Translations under genes and position numbers: made by a program | NCBI RefSeq assembly: GCF_030272615.1 | Contig: NC_081407.1 | Span: 154,213,048-154,277,047, forward strand | Length of the DNA stretch: 64,000 nt | DNA from: Cryptomeria japonica | Taxonomy: Eukaryota > Streptophyta > Pinopsida > Cupressales > Cupressaceae | Direction: 5' to 3' | Shown here: positions 32,042 through 44,370 of the stretch, piece after piece | Layout of the letters: each line of letters starts with the position of its first letter | How positions within the stretch are numbered: position 1 is the first letter of the stretch | The notes under the pieces: model-generated | The model's input: only the letters and a program-made list of their open reading frames with translations | Database searches by the model: none | What the model was told of the DNA's origin: nothing

Positions 32042-35000
32042 CTAGTTCTTCCGATGTAGGGGTCTAACCCCTAGTTTACCTTTGAGAAACTCAAAGGTAG
32101 CCTTTGATAAGGGCTTAGCAAAGATATCGGCTAGGTGATCTTTACTCTTCACATATTCCATCTTCACCTATTTTTCTTGAACTCTTTCCCTTAGGAAATG
32201 ATACTTCAATTCAATGTGCTTGGTTATAGCATGAAGTACAAGATTCTTAGAAATATTTATCACTTGTATTATCACAATAGATAGTCACAGGTTTAGACAT
32301 ATCTATCTTGAATCCTTCTAGCACATGTCTCATCCATATGGCTTGTGTGCAATTCATAGATGCAACAACATACTTTGCTTCAGTTGTAGACTGAGAAACA
32401 CATGTTTGTTTCTTGTTCATACATGCCACTAATCTTCCACCAAGTAGAAAAGCTCCACTGGTTGTGTTTTTTTGATCATCCACATTGCCTACCCAATCAA
32501 AATCAGTAAAGACATCCAAATTAAAATTTCCTTTGCAAGGATACCATAAACCATAGTCTATTGTGCCTTTGAGATACTAGAAAATTCTTTTCATAGCCAC
32601 CATCTGACTCTCTTTAGGCTCTTTTTGAAATCTAGCAACTCATCCAATTGCATGAGCAATGCTCGGTCTTCTATGAAAAACATAGTGTAGCTTTCCAATC
32701 ATAGATCTGTATTATTTTTCACTAACATCAAGGGAATCATCCTTCTTTGTCAACTTGCAGGTTGTTACGATCAGTGTTCCTACCGGATTGTAGTCTTCCA
32801 TGCCGAAAGTCCTCAACATGTCTTTAATATACTTTCTTTGACAAATAAAAATACCACCATCTAGTTGTTGGACCTGTAAGCCAATAAAGAACTTTATTTT
32901 ACTGATTAGAGACATCTTGAATCCCTTTTTGATCTCATTAGCAAAATTCATACACATATCATCATTGCCACCAAAGATTATGTCATCTACAAATACTTCA
33001 GCTATCAGCATCTTGTCTCCATCAATTTTCAGATAAATATTACTGTCCTCACTGGTATGTTGGAATCCAATCTTGATCAAATGTCCATGTAATCTCTCAT
33101 ACCATGCTCTTGGTGCCTGCTTAAGACCATACAAAGCTTTATGCAATTTACACACCATGTTTTAATCATCAGTCAAGGAAACTCCATCCGACTGTTCAAT
33201 GTATACTTCCTCTTCTAGAATCCCATTTAGAAAGGTTGATTTGACATCCATTGATAGACTTTGAATCCCTTATATGCAGCAAATGCTAGCAACATCCTCA
33301 CTCCTTCCAATCTAGCAACCAGTGCAATTTTTTCACCATAGTCCTCGCCTTCTTCATGTGCATACCCTTTGCAGACTAACCTTGCCTTGTTTCTTGCTAT
33401 TTTTCCTTCTTCATTCAACTTATTCCTAAATACCCATTTTGTTCCAATTACATTCTTATCCTCTGGTCTAGGAACAAGTGACCATGTCTGATTCTTCTCA
33501 ATTTGATCTCATTCTTCGTTCATTGCATTAACCCAATCATCATCTTTTAGTGCTTCCTTTACTATTTTGGGTTCAATTGTAGATATCAAGCATGAGTTAT
33601 CTCAGATCTTCCTCTTGGTTTGCACACCTGCATTCTTATAATCAATTATCTAATCTTGTGAATGGTTCAATCTAACATATCTAGGTAATACCTGTGCTGG
33701 TTTTGCATATTCTGCATTGGGTTCTTTATTTTCTTCATCGTTATCATCACTTACCGGTTGAGCACCTAATTTTGCATTTTTCGACTCTTCATTATTATGT
33801 GCTTCCGGTTTAATAATCACAAGTTTCTCATAATCTTTTTCAGGCTCAAATCTGGTGGTACCTTAAGAATTTCTAGATAGATCTTCTATCTTCACATTAG
33901 CACTTTCAACAATCTTCTTAGTTCTCTTATTGTAACATTTATATGCTTTACTCCTAGTAGAGTAACCAAGAAAGATTCCTTCATCATATTTTGCCATCAA
34001 ATTTCTCAGTGTAGTTATCTCTCTTGATAAAACATTGACTTCCAAATTTTTTGAAATAACTAACACACGAAGTTTTTTCATACCACGGCTCATAGGGTGT
34101 CTTATTGTTACCTCTCTTTACCAGTACCCAGTTTGAAGTATATACAACAGTACTGACTGCTTCCCTCCAAAACATTTTGGATACATCGCCCTATAATAAC
34201 ATGGTTCTATCATCTTCAACTATTGTTCTGTTCATCCTTTCTACTATCCCATTTTGTTGTGGTGTCCTTGGAGCAAACATCTATCTCTTTATACCATGTT
34301 CATCAGAATACTTAACAAATTCATCAGATGTGAATTCACCTCCTTGGTCTAATCTTAAACATTTCAAATTCTTACCGATCTCATTTTCAACTAGGGCTTT
34401 AAATGATTTGAACTTACTAAAAGCTTCAGATTTCTCCTTTGAGAATGTAACCCACATCATTTTAGAATAATCATCAATGAAAAGCATGAAATATCTATCA
34501 CCAAAATAACTTTTTGTTCTTATAGGACCACAAAGATCAATATGTACCAAATCCAAAATATTCTCAGATGTACACTTCTTTCTCTTGAAAGAAATAAAGG
34601 TCATTTTACCAATTTGACACTCCTTACAGATCACATTATCCGGTTTAACAATTTGTGGCAATCCTCTTACAACACTTAAATTGCTTACCTTCATCAAGTT
34701 ATCAAAATTAACATGACAACATCTTTTGTGCCACAACCAACTATCTTCCATTCTTGCAACCAGACAATTATTAACATTAGCATTCAAATGAAATAAGTTA
34801 CCTCTAGTTTGCATCCTGGTAGCAATCAGTTCACCATTACCTCCAAGAATTCTGCAGACTCCACTTTTAAACTCAAGTAAATAACCTTTATCATTGAGTT
34901 GACCAACACTTAAAAGAATATTCTTTAGCCATCAACCCAAAATACATCATCAACATTACTCTTCCCATTTAGAGAGATAGAACCTTTACCTTTCACCATG

Positions 35001-36167
35001 CAAGGAGATTTATTTCCAAATCTAACAACACCTCCATCAAATTCATCAAGACTTAAGAACTTACTTTTATCTCCGGTCATGTGGTGTGAGCAGCCACTGT
35101 CTATAATCCACTCATCACTATTCTTCATATGAGATACTAGTGCCTTTTCATCTAACAGTTCCTCCTTCATGGCTACAAACACAATTTCTTCATTGTCATC
35201 TTCATATTCAGACTCCTCATTGGTCACACCTTCATCCACTGCAACATAACAATGTTTCCTTCCTTTTCCTTTGAATTTATTGAATTTATCTTTCTTATAG
35301 GTGTTAGGGCTGTTAGCAGCAATATGACCAATTTTACTACAAGAGAAACACTTCAAAGGTAGCTTTCCTTTGTACTTACCAGTGCCTCTTAGAAGTCTCT
35401 TAGCTAGTAGTGCCTCAAGTTCCATCACTTGATCTTCATTACCTTCATTTCCCCAGTTACTTCCATGAGTTGTCCCACACTCATGATTTTGACATATCTC
35501 TTTTCCCTTTCTAGCAGATGAACTGGTAACATAAGCTTTAAAGGCAGATTCAATAGATTTTGTCACACTATTGTCAAAACTATTTAACTCAAAAGTTGTA
35601 AGTTTACCAATCAATGAATCAATAGTTATCTTATCCTTTGAAATAGATCTAAGTTCTTTTATTGCAGATACTCTTATAGCATACTGAGGTTGAAGAGTTA
35701 GATAAGAATCTTACTTACTATTGCATCATCTTCAATTTTGCCTCCAACACTCTTTATGCCACCAACAACTTCTTTGATTCTCTGACCATATTATGCAATA
35801 TTTTCACCTTCTTGCATTCTCATGTCATTAAACTTTCCTCTCAAGCTTTCCTCTTTGGCTGTTTGTACATTCTCATCTCCTCCATAGATTTTCTCTAACT
35901 TTTCCCATAATTCTAGTGTAGTTTCCATTCCTTGAACATCAATATATTCTGAATCAGATAAGGAACTTACAATAGCTTCTAAGGCTTGCATGTTCTCTTG
36001 CTTCTCTTTGAGTTCATCTGGTGTCAAGGGAGTAGTAGTAGGAGCAACATATCTGTTTCCACATGTTTCCAATATTGTGCACCAAGACCTTTAATGTAGA
36101 TCTTCATCCCATCTTTCCAGATCTTGTAGTTATCCTTATTTAACTTAGGACCCTCTTTCTTCATCAT
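32042..36167 (-). pseudogene. Copia gag-pol polyprotein, decayed
   Basis: Reading 5' to 3' on the minus strand: gag starts MMKKEGPKLNKDNYKIWKDG at 36167; the UBN2-type gag domain runs to about 35620; a zinc knuckle CFSCSKIGH...S near 35320 has Ser in place of the last Cys; protease DEWIIDSGCSHHMTGD near 35115; GAG-pre-integrase HKRCCH and CKECQIGK (34730-34610); integrase core (about 34570-33990); reverse transcriptase with KALYGLKQAPRAWYERL near 33140 and FVDDIIFGGND near 32990; RNase H CVSQSTTEAKYV near 32390; and ADIFAKPLSKATFEFLKGKL near 32110, ending at TAG 32042. Breaks include frameshifts near 36065, 35705 and 32255 and several TAA, TAG and TGA codons where CAA, CAG or CGA would be expected. 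Confidence 0.9.
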
Positions 36168-36222
36168 CTTGACTTCCTCAAAAAAATTTCTTCAAGTAGT
36201 TAGGCTTTCTGCACACAAAGGA

Positions 36223-36239
36223 CCAAAGCTCTAATACCA
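36223..36239 (-). promoter_or_regulatory. Copia primer-binding site
   Basis: On the minus strand TGGTATTAGAGCTTTGG starts three bases after the 5' LTR. It is one base from TGGTATCAGAGC, the initiator-Met tRNA primer site typical of plant Copia elements. Confidence 0.85.
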
Positions 36240-36241
36240 AT

Positions 36242-37897
36242 TGTTAATCCTATGAGGATTTGGTTAATGCTGAGAGGGGGGGTGAATCAATATTAACACC
36301 AACAAAAAATTTAAACTCAAAATCAAACTTATATCAGATCTAAAACCATTTAACAAATATCCCAACTTCTTTAATCAGATCTAACAACCTCTTTATCATA
36401 TTTGCTTAACACATTAATCACAACTATCAATACTTTCACCACTTAAGAAATCATATCATTTTGATCATATACCAACTTATCAACCTTGTCAATTAGATCA
36501 AATACTTTATCTAACCATTTCTTAATAGTACTGGTAACCTCTGATAAACAAACATAAATTGTCTTAACCGGTAATCAGAAATAAAACATGAACATCATAA
36601 GAAAAGCATTCCACACATGAACACCATAATTTTTTTGACGTGGAAACCTAAATAGGGAAAAACCACGGTGGGAGTTGGTACCCACAATAATTTGAACTCT
36701 TTTGACGTATACCTTGTTAGGAGCTTACAATACGCCTAGTTAGGAGTAGACCCCGTTAGGAGTCGCCCGGTTAAGGGATTTGCCTAGCAGCCTGTTTAGG
36801 AGCTTGATGACCTATTAGGGTCAACCTCGTGAGATGATTTAACACTCTTTTTGAGAGCTGCCCTATTAGGGGCCTTAAATGTTTCAAGCCTGTTAGGACC
36901 TACCTGGTTAAAGGATTTAACCTACTGCAATAGTTAGGGAACAATAGTAAGAAAATGATCTGTTACTTGCACTTCTCTGCTTGCTTGATTAGATCCAGTT
37001 ATGTGCAATGCTCTACAACTCTTAGGAAGATATTACACTTCACTAGGATGGCTCAAAACATTCTCTAAGACCACCAACATAATGAACATCAACTGTGTCA
37101 ACCTAAATAGCCATCTCAACTAGGTCGGTCACTAAACCCTAAATTACATCATGAATTACAATACAGACCATAAGAGATCAATATACAAATCAATTTATCA
37201 AATTACAATGCAATATAAGTTGTTGGTTTATCATAACTCAACACAGAAATCCGATCTACACCAAAGTCAAACCCTTAGCTCAGTCCGCTAAGCACTTTGC
37301 ACATTCCCAAGAAATTCCTCCATCATATGCACCAAAAACACAATTCAAATCATTCACGTGGGTTGTGTCATGTTACCACCTTTAATTAGACTCACAGCTG
37401 ATCATCGTCATAACCAAAATCATTATCGATTTAATGATTTCTTCACCTGTCCTTAAACCCTACTAAAACCTTACCAAAACTTCATCATAATTTTGAAACA
37501 TGTCTTCCGGTAATTATCACAAGATGTGGTTCTGGTCATATACTCCTTTCCATGATACAAGCCTAAATTCCAAACCACAAAATACCAAATATTACTAATC
37601 ACACAATTCAATCAAAATATCTCTTCTTTATCGGTTAAAGTCATAATTCATAGACTTTAGTTCTCTGTCGGTAAATCATGTCTCTGGTAAGCCAAATCAC
37701 TTAGATGACAAACCAAAACATCAGAAATCATTATAAAAAATTAGTTCACATCAGTTGCCATCAATGACAACACAAATAACTGATCATGTCATCCAACCAC
37801 TAAATCTCAGTCTTCTATCCTTTACTAGTACAATCATCCACATTCAACTTCATCACCTGCATCATCTCATTTGCATCAGTTATGCCAAATGCCAACA
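36242..37897 (-). repeat. Copia 5' LTR, complete
   Basis: 1656 bp. On the minus strand it starts TGTTGGCATTTGGCATAAC and ends CATAGGATTAACA. It contains the GTGGTTTTTCCC...GGGTTTCCACGT block shared with the LTR at 1-528. Confidence 0.92.
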
Positions 37898-39007
37898 AAA
37901 ACAAGTTTCAATTTTCAATGCAAATTTATTCTATCCTAACTTCTCTTTAAGTGTATGCACAAATCATATTCATTAATTAGTATTCAATGCTTCTATTTAA
38001 TATTAAGAAACCTTTAAGCTCTATGAGTCTTTTACCCAAATAATGATAAGAGGGAGGAAAACATTGCCTAACAATCAATATATGCATACCAAAAATTATA
38101 TATATGGACAATTTTAATTTTCTTAGGCATGCCATATTTATTGTACTATGCAACTACTTACATCATTCTTTAAAATATGAAAGTTCAACCTTCCGCAAGA
38201 TCTCCTGGCATTAGAAATGCAACTAGAACCTCAAATTCTTATTGAATGTTATGATTTATTCAAAGTATCTTTTCTTACATGTAGGGTTACACACATACAC
38301 AAACAACCAATAATTCTATTGATACCCATACATCACCAGCTAACTCTTTAAATTTATGAGGAAGGATAAGGGAAGGAGAAGGGGATTATTTAAGCTACTA
38401 TTTACTATCTACTGACGCATCTTATACAAATTCTTTAATTTTACATCATGATCTACACTAAATCATTATTATATGCATAATACAAACACTTCATCTTACA
38501 TACATACATATGTATGTACACACACACTATGTCAGAATTTGTGTAATTATGTTGATTAGGAATAGTTGTGAACGGGTTAACTTAGTTGATCATGAGATTA
38601 GGATAATCCATGGATGGGAATCATCTAGTTAGTCATTTTGTTATCACCTTTAAGGGAGTGAAATGTGTTATAATTGGAAAGAATGTGAATGGTCATTACA
38701 CTAAATTGAGAAAAGAAGTGAGTGAACATATGACTCTCACTCGAAGTATAGGGTGATGAATTCTTGGGCCAGAGTAGTGTAGATTTCTACTATCTACATT
38801 GTTGAATCACTATGATCCAAGTTTACATACTAGGCTGAGAATGTCATACATGTAGGTTGCAGCCGATTTATGGTAGCTCTAGATATGTAGGACATAACAC
38901 TATTCTCACGAGGCTATTATTATGAGGTCACCAAACCAATATCTTCATCAAAGGGTTGGGTCTCTTTTAGTAAGAAGAGACACAAGGGACTATATAGTCT
39001 TGGTTGG
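37898..39007. other. Intergenic, nothing identified
   Basis: AT-rich, with a short (CA/TA) patch near 38495-38530. No gene is supported. Confidence 0.4.
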
Positions 39008-40643
39008 GTGGAAAAGCGCTTGAGTGATGCTCTTTCTCATGCAGTTGACGGTCATAAATTTGAGGATGTATGCCTACAAGGACATTTGGACCATTCATAT
39101 TTCTTATGTAAGCTCATGGAAGATATGAAGGATCTCTATGATATTTGTAAATTTGAAAATAGAATTGAAAAATGTTATCATTATGTATATGAAATTGTAA
39201 ATGAATTATGATGCAATAGAAAAGTTTGAAATGGGATTTATTTCAAATGTTCATCTTGTTTATAGAAAGGATTTTTCGTTTACCTAGATGGTGTTATTAT
39301 AAAACATTCTCATGTGGGTTAAAACTTAGTTAAATATTGGATAGAACAAATGGGCTTGTTGCATTCACTGCCCTTTCTACCATATCCAATATCTCAGTGA
39401 GAAGAAGTTATAGACTTATGGCTTCCCAAAGTTTAAATACTAAGGGGTGTGATACTAAGTTGACTAACATATTCCATGGGAGCTTGGGTGAATCCTCTAT
39501 TCCTAAATAAGACATACCTATCATTGTTGAGAACCATTCCCCTTGTACTTCTCATGATGGCGATGAATCCTTAACTTCAGTAACTATTAACCAGTTAGGG
39601 AAGCTTGACCATGAGTTGGATGGGATTTAACAATGGGCCAAGAACACTCGAATAGTGAGGCAATTCCCTTGATTGAAGGCTTGAGAAGAATGATTCAAAG
39701 TGATGAAATTGGTGTGAAAGTGTTTTGTGACATTTCTCATATTGTTGACACTAATGTTATGCCAATTAAAAGTTGTGTTGAAGTCATTGGTCTTTCTAAT
39801 CCTATAAATCAAGTTGAGCATTTCATTCCTATGCCTACATATTTGCCTAATATACCTACACATACATATTATGTCATGGCTACCTCTATACAAAATGTTA
39901 ATCCTATACTTGTTAGTAATGGGGGCGATCCTCCTACATGCTACCATCCACTAGCCTTCCATTTGTGTCACAACTAGCCCCTATACCAACATACCATACT
40001 TTTCCACCTTCCCATTCTAAGATCCACCCACTTATCCAATTTTACAACTCCATCACAAATCCAACATGTCTATTTCTAATTCATCCACTAAAGCCACTAT
40101 AGACAACCTAGCTCAAATTGTCTCATCCTTACAAAAATAATTGGCTTTATTAACCCAATCCAAATTCAACATCCGTAGTATAGATATCAGTAAACCACTT
40201 TTGATGGCATTGTCTGTACTCTTCTCCCATGTACAATTGGCCTTTTAGGTTACCCACCATTCTTGTACGAGATGGTAGACTTGGTGGTATTTCTAGAACT
40301 ATTTCAACATATAAGACCTTATGCATTCGAGGCTATGACATAGATGCAATTACATTGGCAGATGTTGAGATATTAAACAATACTAAAATGGATCATTTGC
40401 AGGTTAAAGATGGAATAGGTTGTTTCACTTTTGGATTTCAAGAGCACATTGATTTGGGGACCATATATGATCCATCAACTAGTATTGCTCTGACGTCTTT
40501 TGAATCTATCTTACAACCAAATTCATCCACTAAAAAAAAGCAGCAGTTCTCTTATTTCTTGTATTCTCCTCATAAAAACATTTTTCAAAAGCCACTAAAG
40601 AAAGTATGGAGTAAAAAATGTCATTATTTTAATTTTAATAAGT

Positions 40644-40644
<1 letters not shown>
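39008..40644 (+). pseudogene. Unidentified broken frames, gag-like at best
   Basis: Several consecutive plus-strand frames have ordinary protein composition but no recognised domain: 39008-39211 (MEKRLSDALSHAVDGHKFED), 39633-39977 (MGQEHSNSEAIPLIEGLRRM) and 40229-40644. Between them, another frame near 40065-40140 reads SSTKATIDNLAQIVSSLQK. Stops and frame changes separate them. Ser/Thr/Pro-rich linkers and position among repeats suggest gag remains of an LTR element. I cannot assign a family, and the assumption that they form one unit is weak. Confidence 0.3.
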
Positions 40645-40699
<55 letters not shown>

Positions 40700-40724
40700 A
40701 TGGGTTCCAATCCCACAGCTGTCA
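40645..40724 (+). tRNA. trnL-UAG: tRNA-Leu (anticodon UAG)
   Basis: 80 nt, nuclear type. The acceptor stem GACAGTT/AGCTGTC pairs fully with one G-T pair; the D arm is GCC/GGC; the anticodon stem CCAGA/TCTGG carries loop TTTAGGC; a long variable arm marks a class II tRNA. The T stem has one mismatch (ATGGG/CCCAC) and the T loop reads TTCCAAT, so base 57 is C rather than a purine. CCA follows the discriminator base, which is unusual for nuclear tRNA genes and probably chance. It may be functional or just beginning to decay. Confidence 0.88.
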
Positions 40725-40833
40725 CCAATTCCAACTTTTAATGTAGTATTGGACTTTTATTTGCCGCTGATATTCCCAGCAGAAGTAGTTCTTAGATCTC
40801 CATGGGAAGCTGGGTACAAAAGTGATTTTCCCA

Positions 40834-40857
40834 CGCTAGAGGGAGGTCTTGAACTTC

Positions 40858-40890
<33 letters not shown>

Positions 40891-40907
40891 AACTGAGCTA
40901 CTCCAGC
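40834..40907 (-). tRNA. trnN-GUU: tRNA-Asn (anticodon GUU)
   Basis: 74 nt. The acceptor GCTGGAG/CTCTAGC pairs with one G-T; D arm GCTC/GAGC; anticodon stem TGTGG/CCACA with loop CTGTTAA; variable AGGTC; the T stem GGAAG/CCTCC has one A-C mismatch. It is divergent from the tRNA-Leu, 109 nt away. Confidence 0.88.
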
Positions 40908-41287
40908 TGACGTTGGCTATCACTTGCTGAAATTCAAATTTTTTTTAATTAATATTAAAATCTATGGAAAAAAAAAGGTTTATATTGTATTTTTAATGAA
41001 TTTGAATTATCATCATGTACAATTGAGAGGTAATAACTTTCCTCTATACAAAATAGATGTTTAAGGAATCATGTTATGATTTTAATCTTTAAGTTCTTTA
41101 TGTTAAATTAGATTGGAAGTTAAGATTTTAGATTTCATATCATTCATTTACAATTATTCAAAATCAATATATTGTCTACATGTAAAGTGATAACAATAGT
41201 AGGATGTTATATACAATAATCTGATTTGAATTTTAGAATCACAACTTTAAAACATATGAATCAATATTTTGATATCACATTTTTTGA

Positions 41288-41582
41288 GATAATATAGAGG
41301 TTTTTCAATCTACAAACAAGTTGTTCTTTATCTTTTACCACATAGCGTTCAGGGATGTCATGTAGATTTCTTCCTCCAAATCACCATGGAGAAAAACTTA
41401 TCTTCATTGTTGTTTATTCTCAACTCCTTGATCTTTCTACTTATATAATTATCCATAATAGCCTTAAACCTTTTGAATTGACTGAATACCTTAAATTTAT
41501 GCTTCAGAAAATACAACCAAGTCCTTGAGATAATCTTCAATAAAGAAATATAATATATAAGATTTTTTTTATGGAGGCACAT
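41288..41582 (-). pseudogene. Copia remnant: integrase fused to RT block
   Basis: On the minus strand the integrase-core segment SRTWLYFLKHKFKVFSQFKR is followed within about 40 codons by HGDLEEEIYM, which belongs to reverse transcriptase. After a frame change comes VVKDKEQLVCRLKNLY. The several hundred codons that normally separate these blocks are missing, so an internal deletion joined them. The RT part also survives in the second tandem unit near 43030-43165. Confidence 0.7.
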
Positions 41583-42348
41583 CTATAAGACTAAACACAT
41601 CACTGAAAAAGAATAGAAATCCCAAAAGCAAGAACAAGAAGACTATAACAATTTTTTACCAACTCCATAAAGAATTTTTTTTATTATTATTCTAAGATAA
41701 ATATAGAGAAAATTACCAATATCAATATTGGAGGGAAATCATAGGGATAATATGATAAATTTGTTGTTCTTAACACGGGGTGAATGAAAATGAGGTAGCT
41801 CAACTATGTATACATTAGAATAAAAAGTGGGGTAATAGAAAGAAAAAGATAAATTGGAATCTTTTTATGAAAAATAGAAGCTCCTAATTTTTAAGGCTGC
41901 AAATTTGAATGGGTGGAAAGATTGGGGGGCTAAAAATTGTCTTGCTAGCTTAAGCTCTTTTTTTTTTCGCCACTTGTCAATCATATGAAATTTTTCAAAT
42001 TTTATCCATTAATTTTTCTATTTTTTATATTTATTTACTCATATGAATTGAGTATAGCTAAATAACAAAATTCATAATACCACTAACTTCCATTTTTCCA
42101 TTTTTTGAAATTATATCGCACCCAAATTAACCACATAGTACAATTCTCTGCTAGGACTTCCAAAACACTTATGGAAAGCATGATGATAATGATTTTAATT
42201 GGCTCTTGGGCAATGACAATGGTGTGGATCCCTAAATCCCAACAGACTTACTATTCACAAGACAGATGAAGACATATTTGATTCTTATTTCAAAAGCTAT
42301 TAGAGACCATATTTATGTGACAAATGTATTTAATAAACTAAACAAGAG
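41583..42348. other. AT-rich spacer between the tandem units
   Basis: No gene is seen. It probably includes further decayed Copia sequence. Confidence 0.4.
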
Positions 42349-42428
42349 GACAGTTTGTCCGAGTGGTCTAAGGCGCCAAGTTAGGGCTCTGGTCCGAGAC
42401 GGCATGTGGTCAAATCCCACAGCTCTCA
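42349..42428 (+). pseudogene. tRNA-Leu pseudogene
   Basis: Same 80-nt length as the intact gene, but the anticodon stem is CCAAG/TCTGG with one mismatch and one wobble pair. The anticodon position reads AGG, the acceptor stem has a C-C mismatch (GACAG/CTCTC), and the T arm is damaged. Confidence 0.85.
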
Positions 42429-42619
42429 TCTTCAGTACAGAAACATTTTCCCAGCTGCATTAGACTATCGGACTTTTATTTGCCACTGCTTTTCCCAGCA
42501 GAAGTAATTCTTCGATAACCAGAAGCTGAGTAGAAAAGTGAACTTTTACAGCGTTAGATCAATGAATAAAAGAAATCAAAGCCACAAGAATATACAACTA
42601 CAGTTCTCAATTGTATAAA

Positions 42620-42673
42620 GTTAACCACAAGGTCGGAGGGGCCACACGCTCTAACCGACTGAGCTACTCCAGC
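42620..42673 (-). pseudogene. tRNA-Asn pseudogene with an inverted segment
   Basis: The 5' half (acceptor, D arm, anticodon 5' stem) is intact over 42639-42673. The 17 bases at 42620-42636, GTTAACCACAAGGTCGG, are the exact reverse complement of CCGACCTTGTGGTTAAC at 40857-40873 in the intact copy. The T arm and 3' acceptor are lost. Confidence 0.85.
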
Positions 42674-43165
42674 TGACGTCGGCCTGACGTTTGCTTGATA
42701 ATTTCACTTTTTTGTGGTTAAATTTTTAAATATATAACAAAATAAAAATGTTCGTATTTTATTACAATTTAGAGCTAGCAACTATTTTCCACACAAAGTA
42801 GGATGTTTAAGGTAACATTTTAAGCTTCTAACTTTCAAATTCATGTTAAATTAGAATGTAAGTTGAGATTTTAGATTTCAAATTATTTATTTATTATTAT
42901 TAAAATTTCATATATTGTCTATGTACAAAGTGTAACAATAATAAGGTGTTATTTTTAATGATCTCATTTGGACTTTAAAAATCTCAATTTTAAAACATAT
43001 GAATCAATATTTGATATCACATTTTTTTAGATTGTTTGAGATTATATAGATTTGTACAAACTCATTACTTTTTATACTTTATCACAGGTGTTTAAGGTAT
43101 TTCATGTAGATTTCTTCCTATAAGTCACCATGGAGAAAAGTTATTTTCACATATATTAGCTCAAT

Positions 43166-44370
43166 TTCAAGATCAAAATATGTTATGAATGTTAATAATA
43201 ACCAAATGAGTGTCAACTTAAAAAAATCTCATCATGATCAATTTTTTATTAAGGGAATTCTTTTGGTTTTTAAATCTTTTATTAACATACAATATTATAT
43301 TATCCAATATTATAGGTTATTTAATGATGTAATATTGTTATATTTTATTTTTAAAAAATCTTCAAGTTATTTGTATTCATTTAGACATATCTTTAACATT
43401 TCTTTATTTGAGATATCACATTTTCCACTAGTTTGTGCTCATGTATATAAGTGTGTCTTAATAAATGCTGATAAATTGATTAAATTTTGTATAAAAATTA
43501 GGTCCTTCACCCTTTACCATCTACATATGTTCTTATGAACTTACACCATTTGTATAATACATACATTCCTATACATTGTGCTTATCCTTCTCCCAATTAA
43601 ATTTACTTTTATATTATCTTCATGTCTTAACTATATCCACTCATACATTATCCTTATCCATATCCTAGCTATATTTACCTATTTTATATTTTGAAAGAAA
43701 AGAAGTTAAAATTTAAACCTTCCCTTTAAGGGCCCACTAAGGATAATTTTGAGTGATGTGTTTACATGTTTTAGTATTAAAAAGTATTTAATGAATTCAG
43801 TCTAATCATAATATGAAAAAATATTGAACATCTCTAAACATTCCACACCAAGATTTTGAGAGTTTAAACATGCTTAAGAGTGTTGTCTTTAATCTTTTTA
43901 CATTTTTTGAGAATTTATCTAGGTAAAATCTATTGTGACCAAACAACCAATAGACAAAAAGTATTTTTTAGTAAGCTAATCTTTAGATCAAGAAAGATTA
44001 TATCAGATTTATTTCCCACATTATTATCTAAATATTATTTGACCATAGAATTAAATAAAATTATTTAGCGAAATTATCACCTTAATTTATACACTTTCTT
44101 GAGTTAACCTATATTAAATTTATGAAAATCATTGGAAATTTAATTGTTATATTTTTTCTTTGAAAAAAAAGAACTTAAAAAAAACACAATGAATGATTAA
44201 TTTGTAGCCAATCTTGATGCAAATATTAGAAGCAATAATGCATAAGAAAACCATACATTATAGTAAGGAGAATGTGGGAAAAGAAAAATTACTCCCCTCT
44301 TTGAGGCTCATGTCAACACTAGAGAATTGAAATCTAGGTAGAATAAGCAAAAAAAAAATTAGAACCACAA
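43166..44370. other. AT-rich intergenic, nothing identified
   Basis: Frames at 43185-43538 and 43880-44068 are low-complexity Phe/Ile/Lys/Ser chains without domains. No RNA gene. Confidence 0.45.

Larger units (their letters stand above)
16395..37897 (-). mobile_element. Ty1/Copia LTR retrotransposon with a nested hAT
   Basis: In minus-strand order: 5' LTR (37897-36242), primer site, gag-pol remnant (36167-32042), polypurine tract, 3' LTR (31626 down to 16395). The 3' LTR is cut by the 13,563-bp hAT at 17694-31256. Without that insert and one 8-bp target copy the element is about 7.9 kb. The two LTRs match in length (1656 and about 1661 bp) and differ at roughly one base in ten over their first 300 bases by eye, so the insertion is old. 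The flanking five bases (TACAC left, AAAAC right) do not match, so no clean target duplication remains. Confidence 0.9.
40645..43165 (+). repeat. Tandem duplication carrying the tRNA pair
   Basis: Unit 1 (40645-about 41413) and unit 2 (42349-about 43165) align in order: tRNA-Leu, the shared GGACTTTTATTTGCC(G/A)CTG and CCCAGCAGAAGTA words, tRNA-Asn on the other strand, CAGCTGACGT, then a long AT-rich stretch with AAAACATATGAATCAATATT and CACCATGGAGAAAA. The offset is about 1.7 kb. Unit 2 is more decayed. Confidence 0.85.

Noticed and set aside
16390-37902. Target-site duplication of the Copia element
   Set aside because: The flanking five bases (TACAC and AAAAC) do not match, so none is reported.
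42266-42463. 65-codon plus-strand frame
   Set aside because: It overlaps the tRNA-Leu pseudogene and has no protein features.
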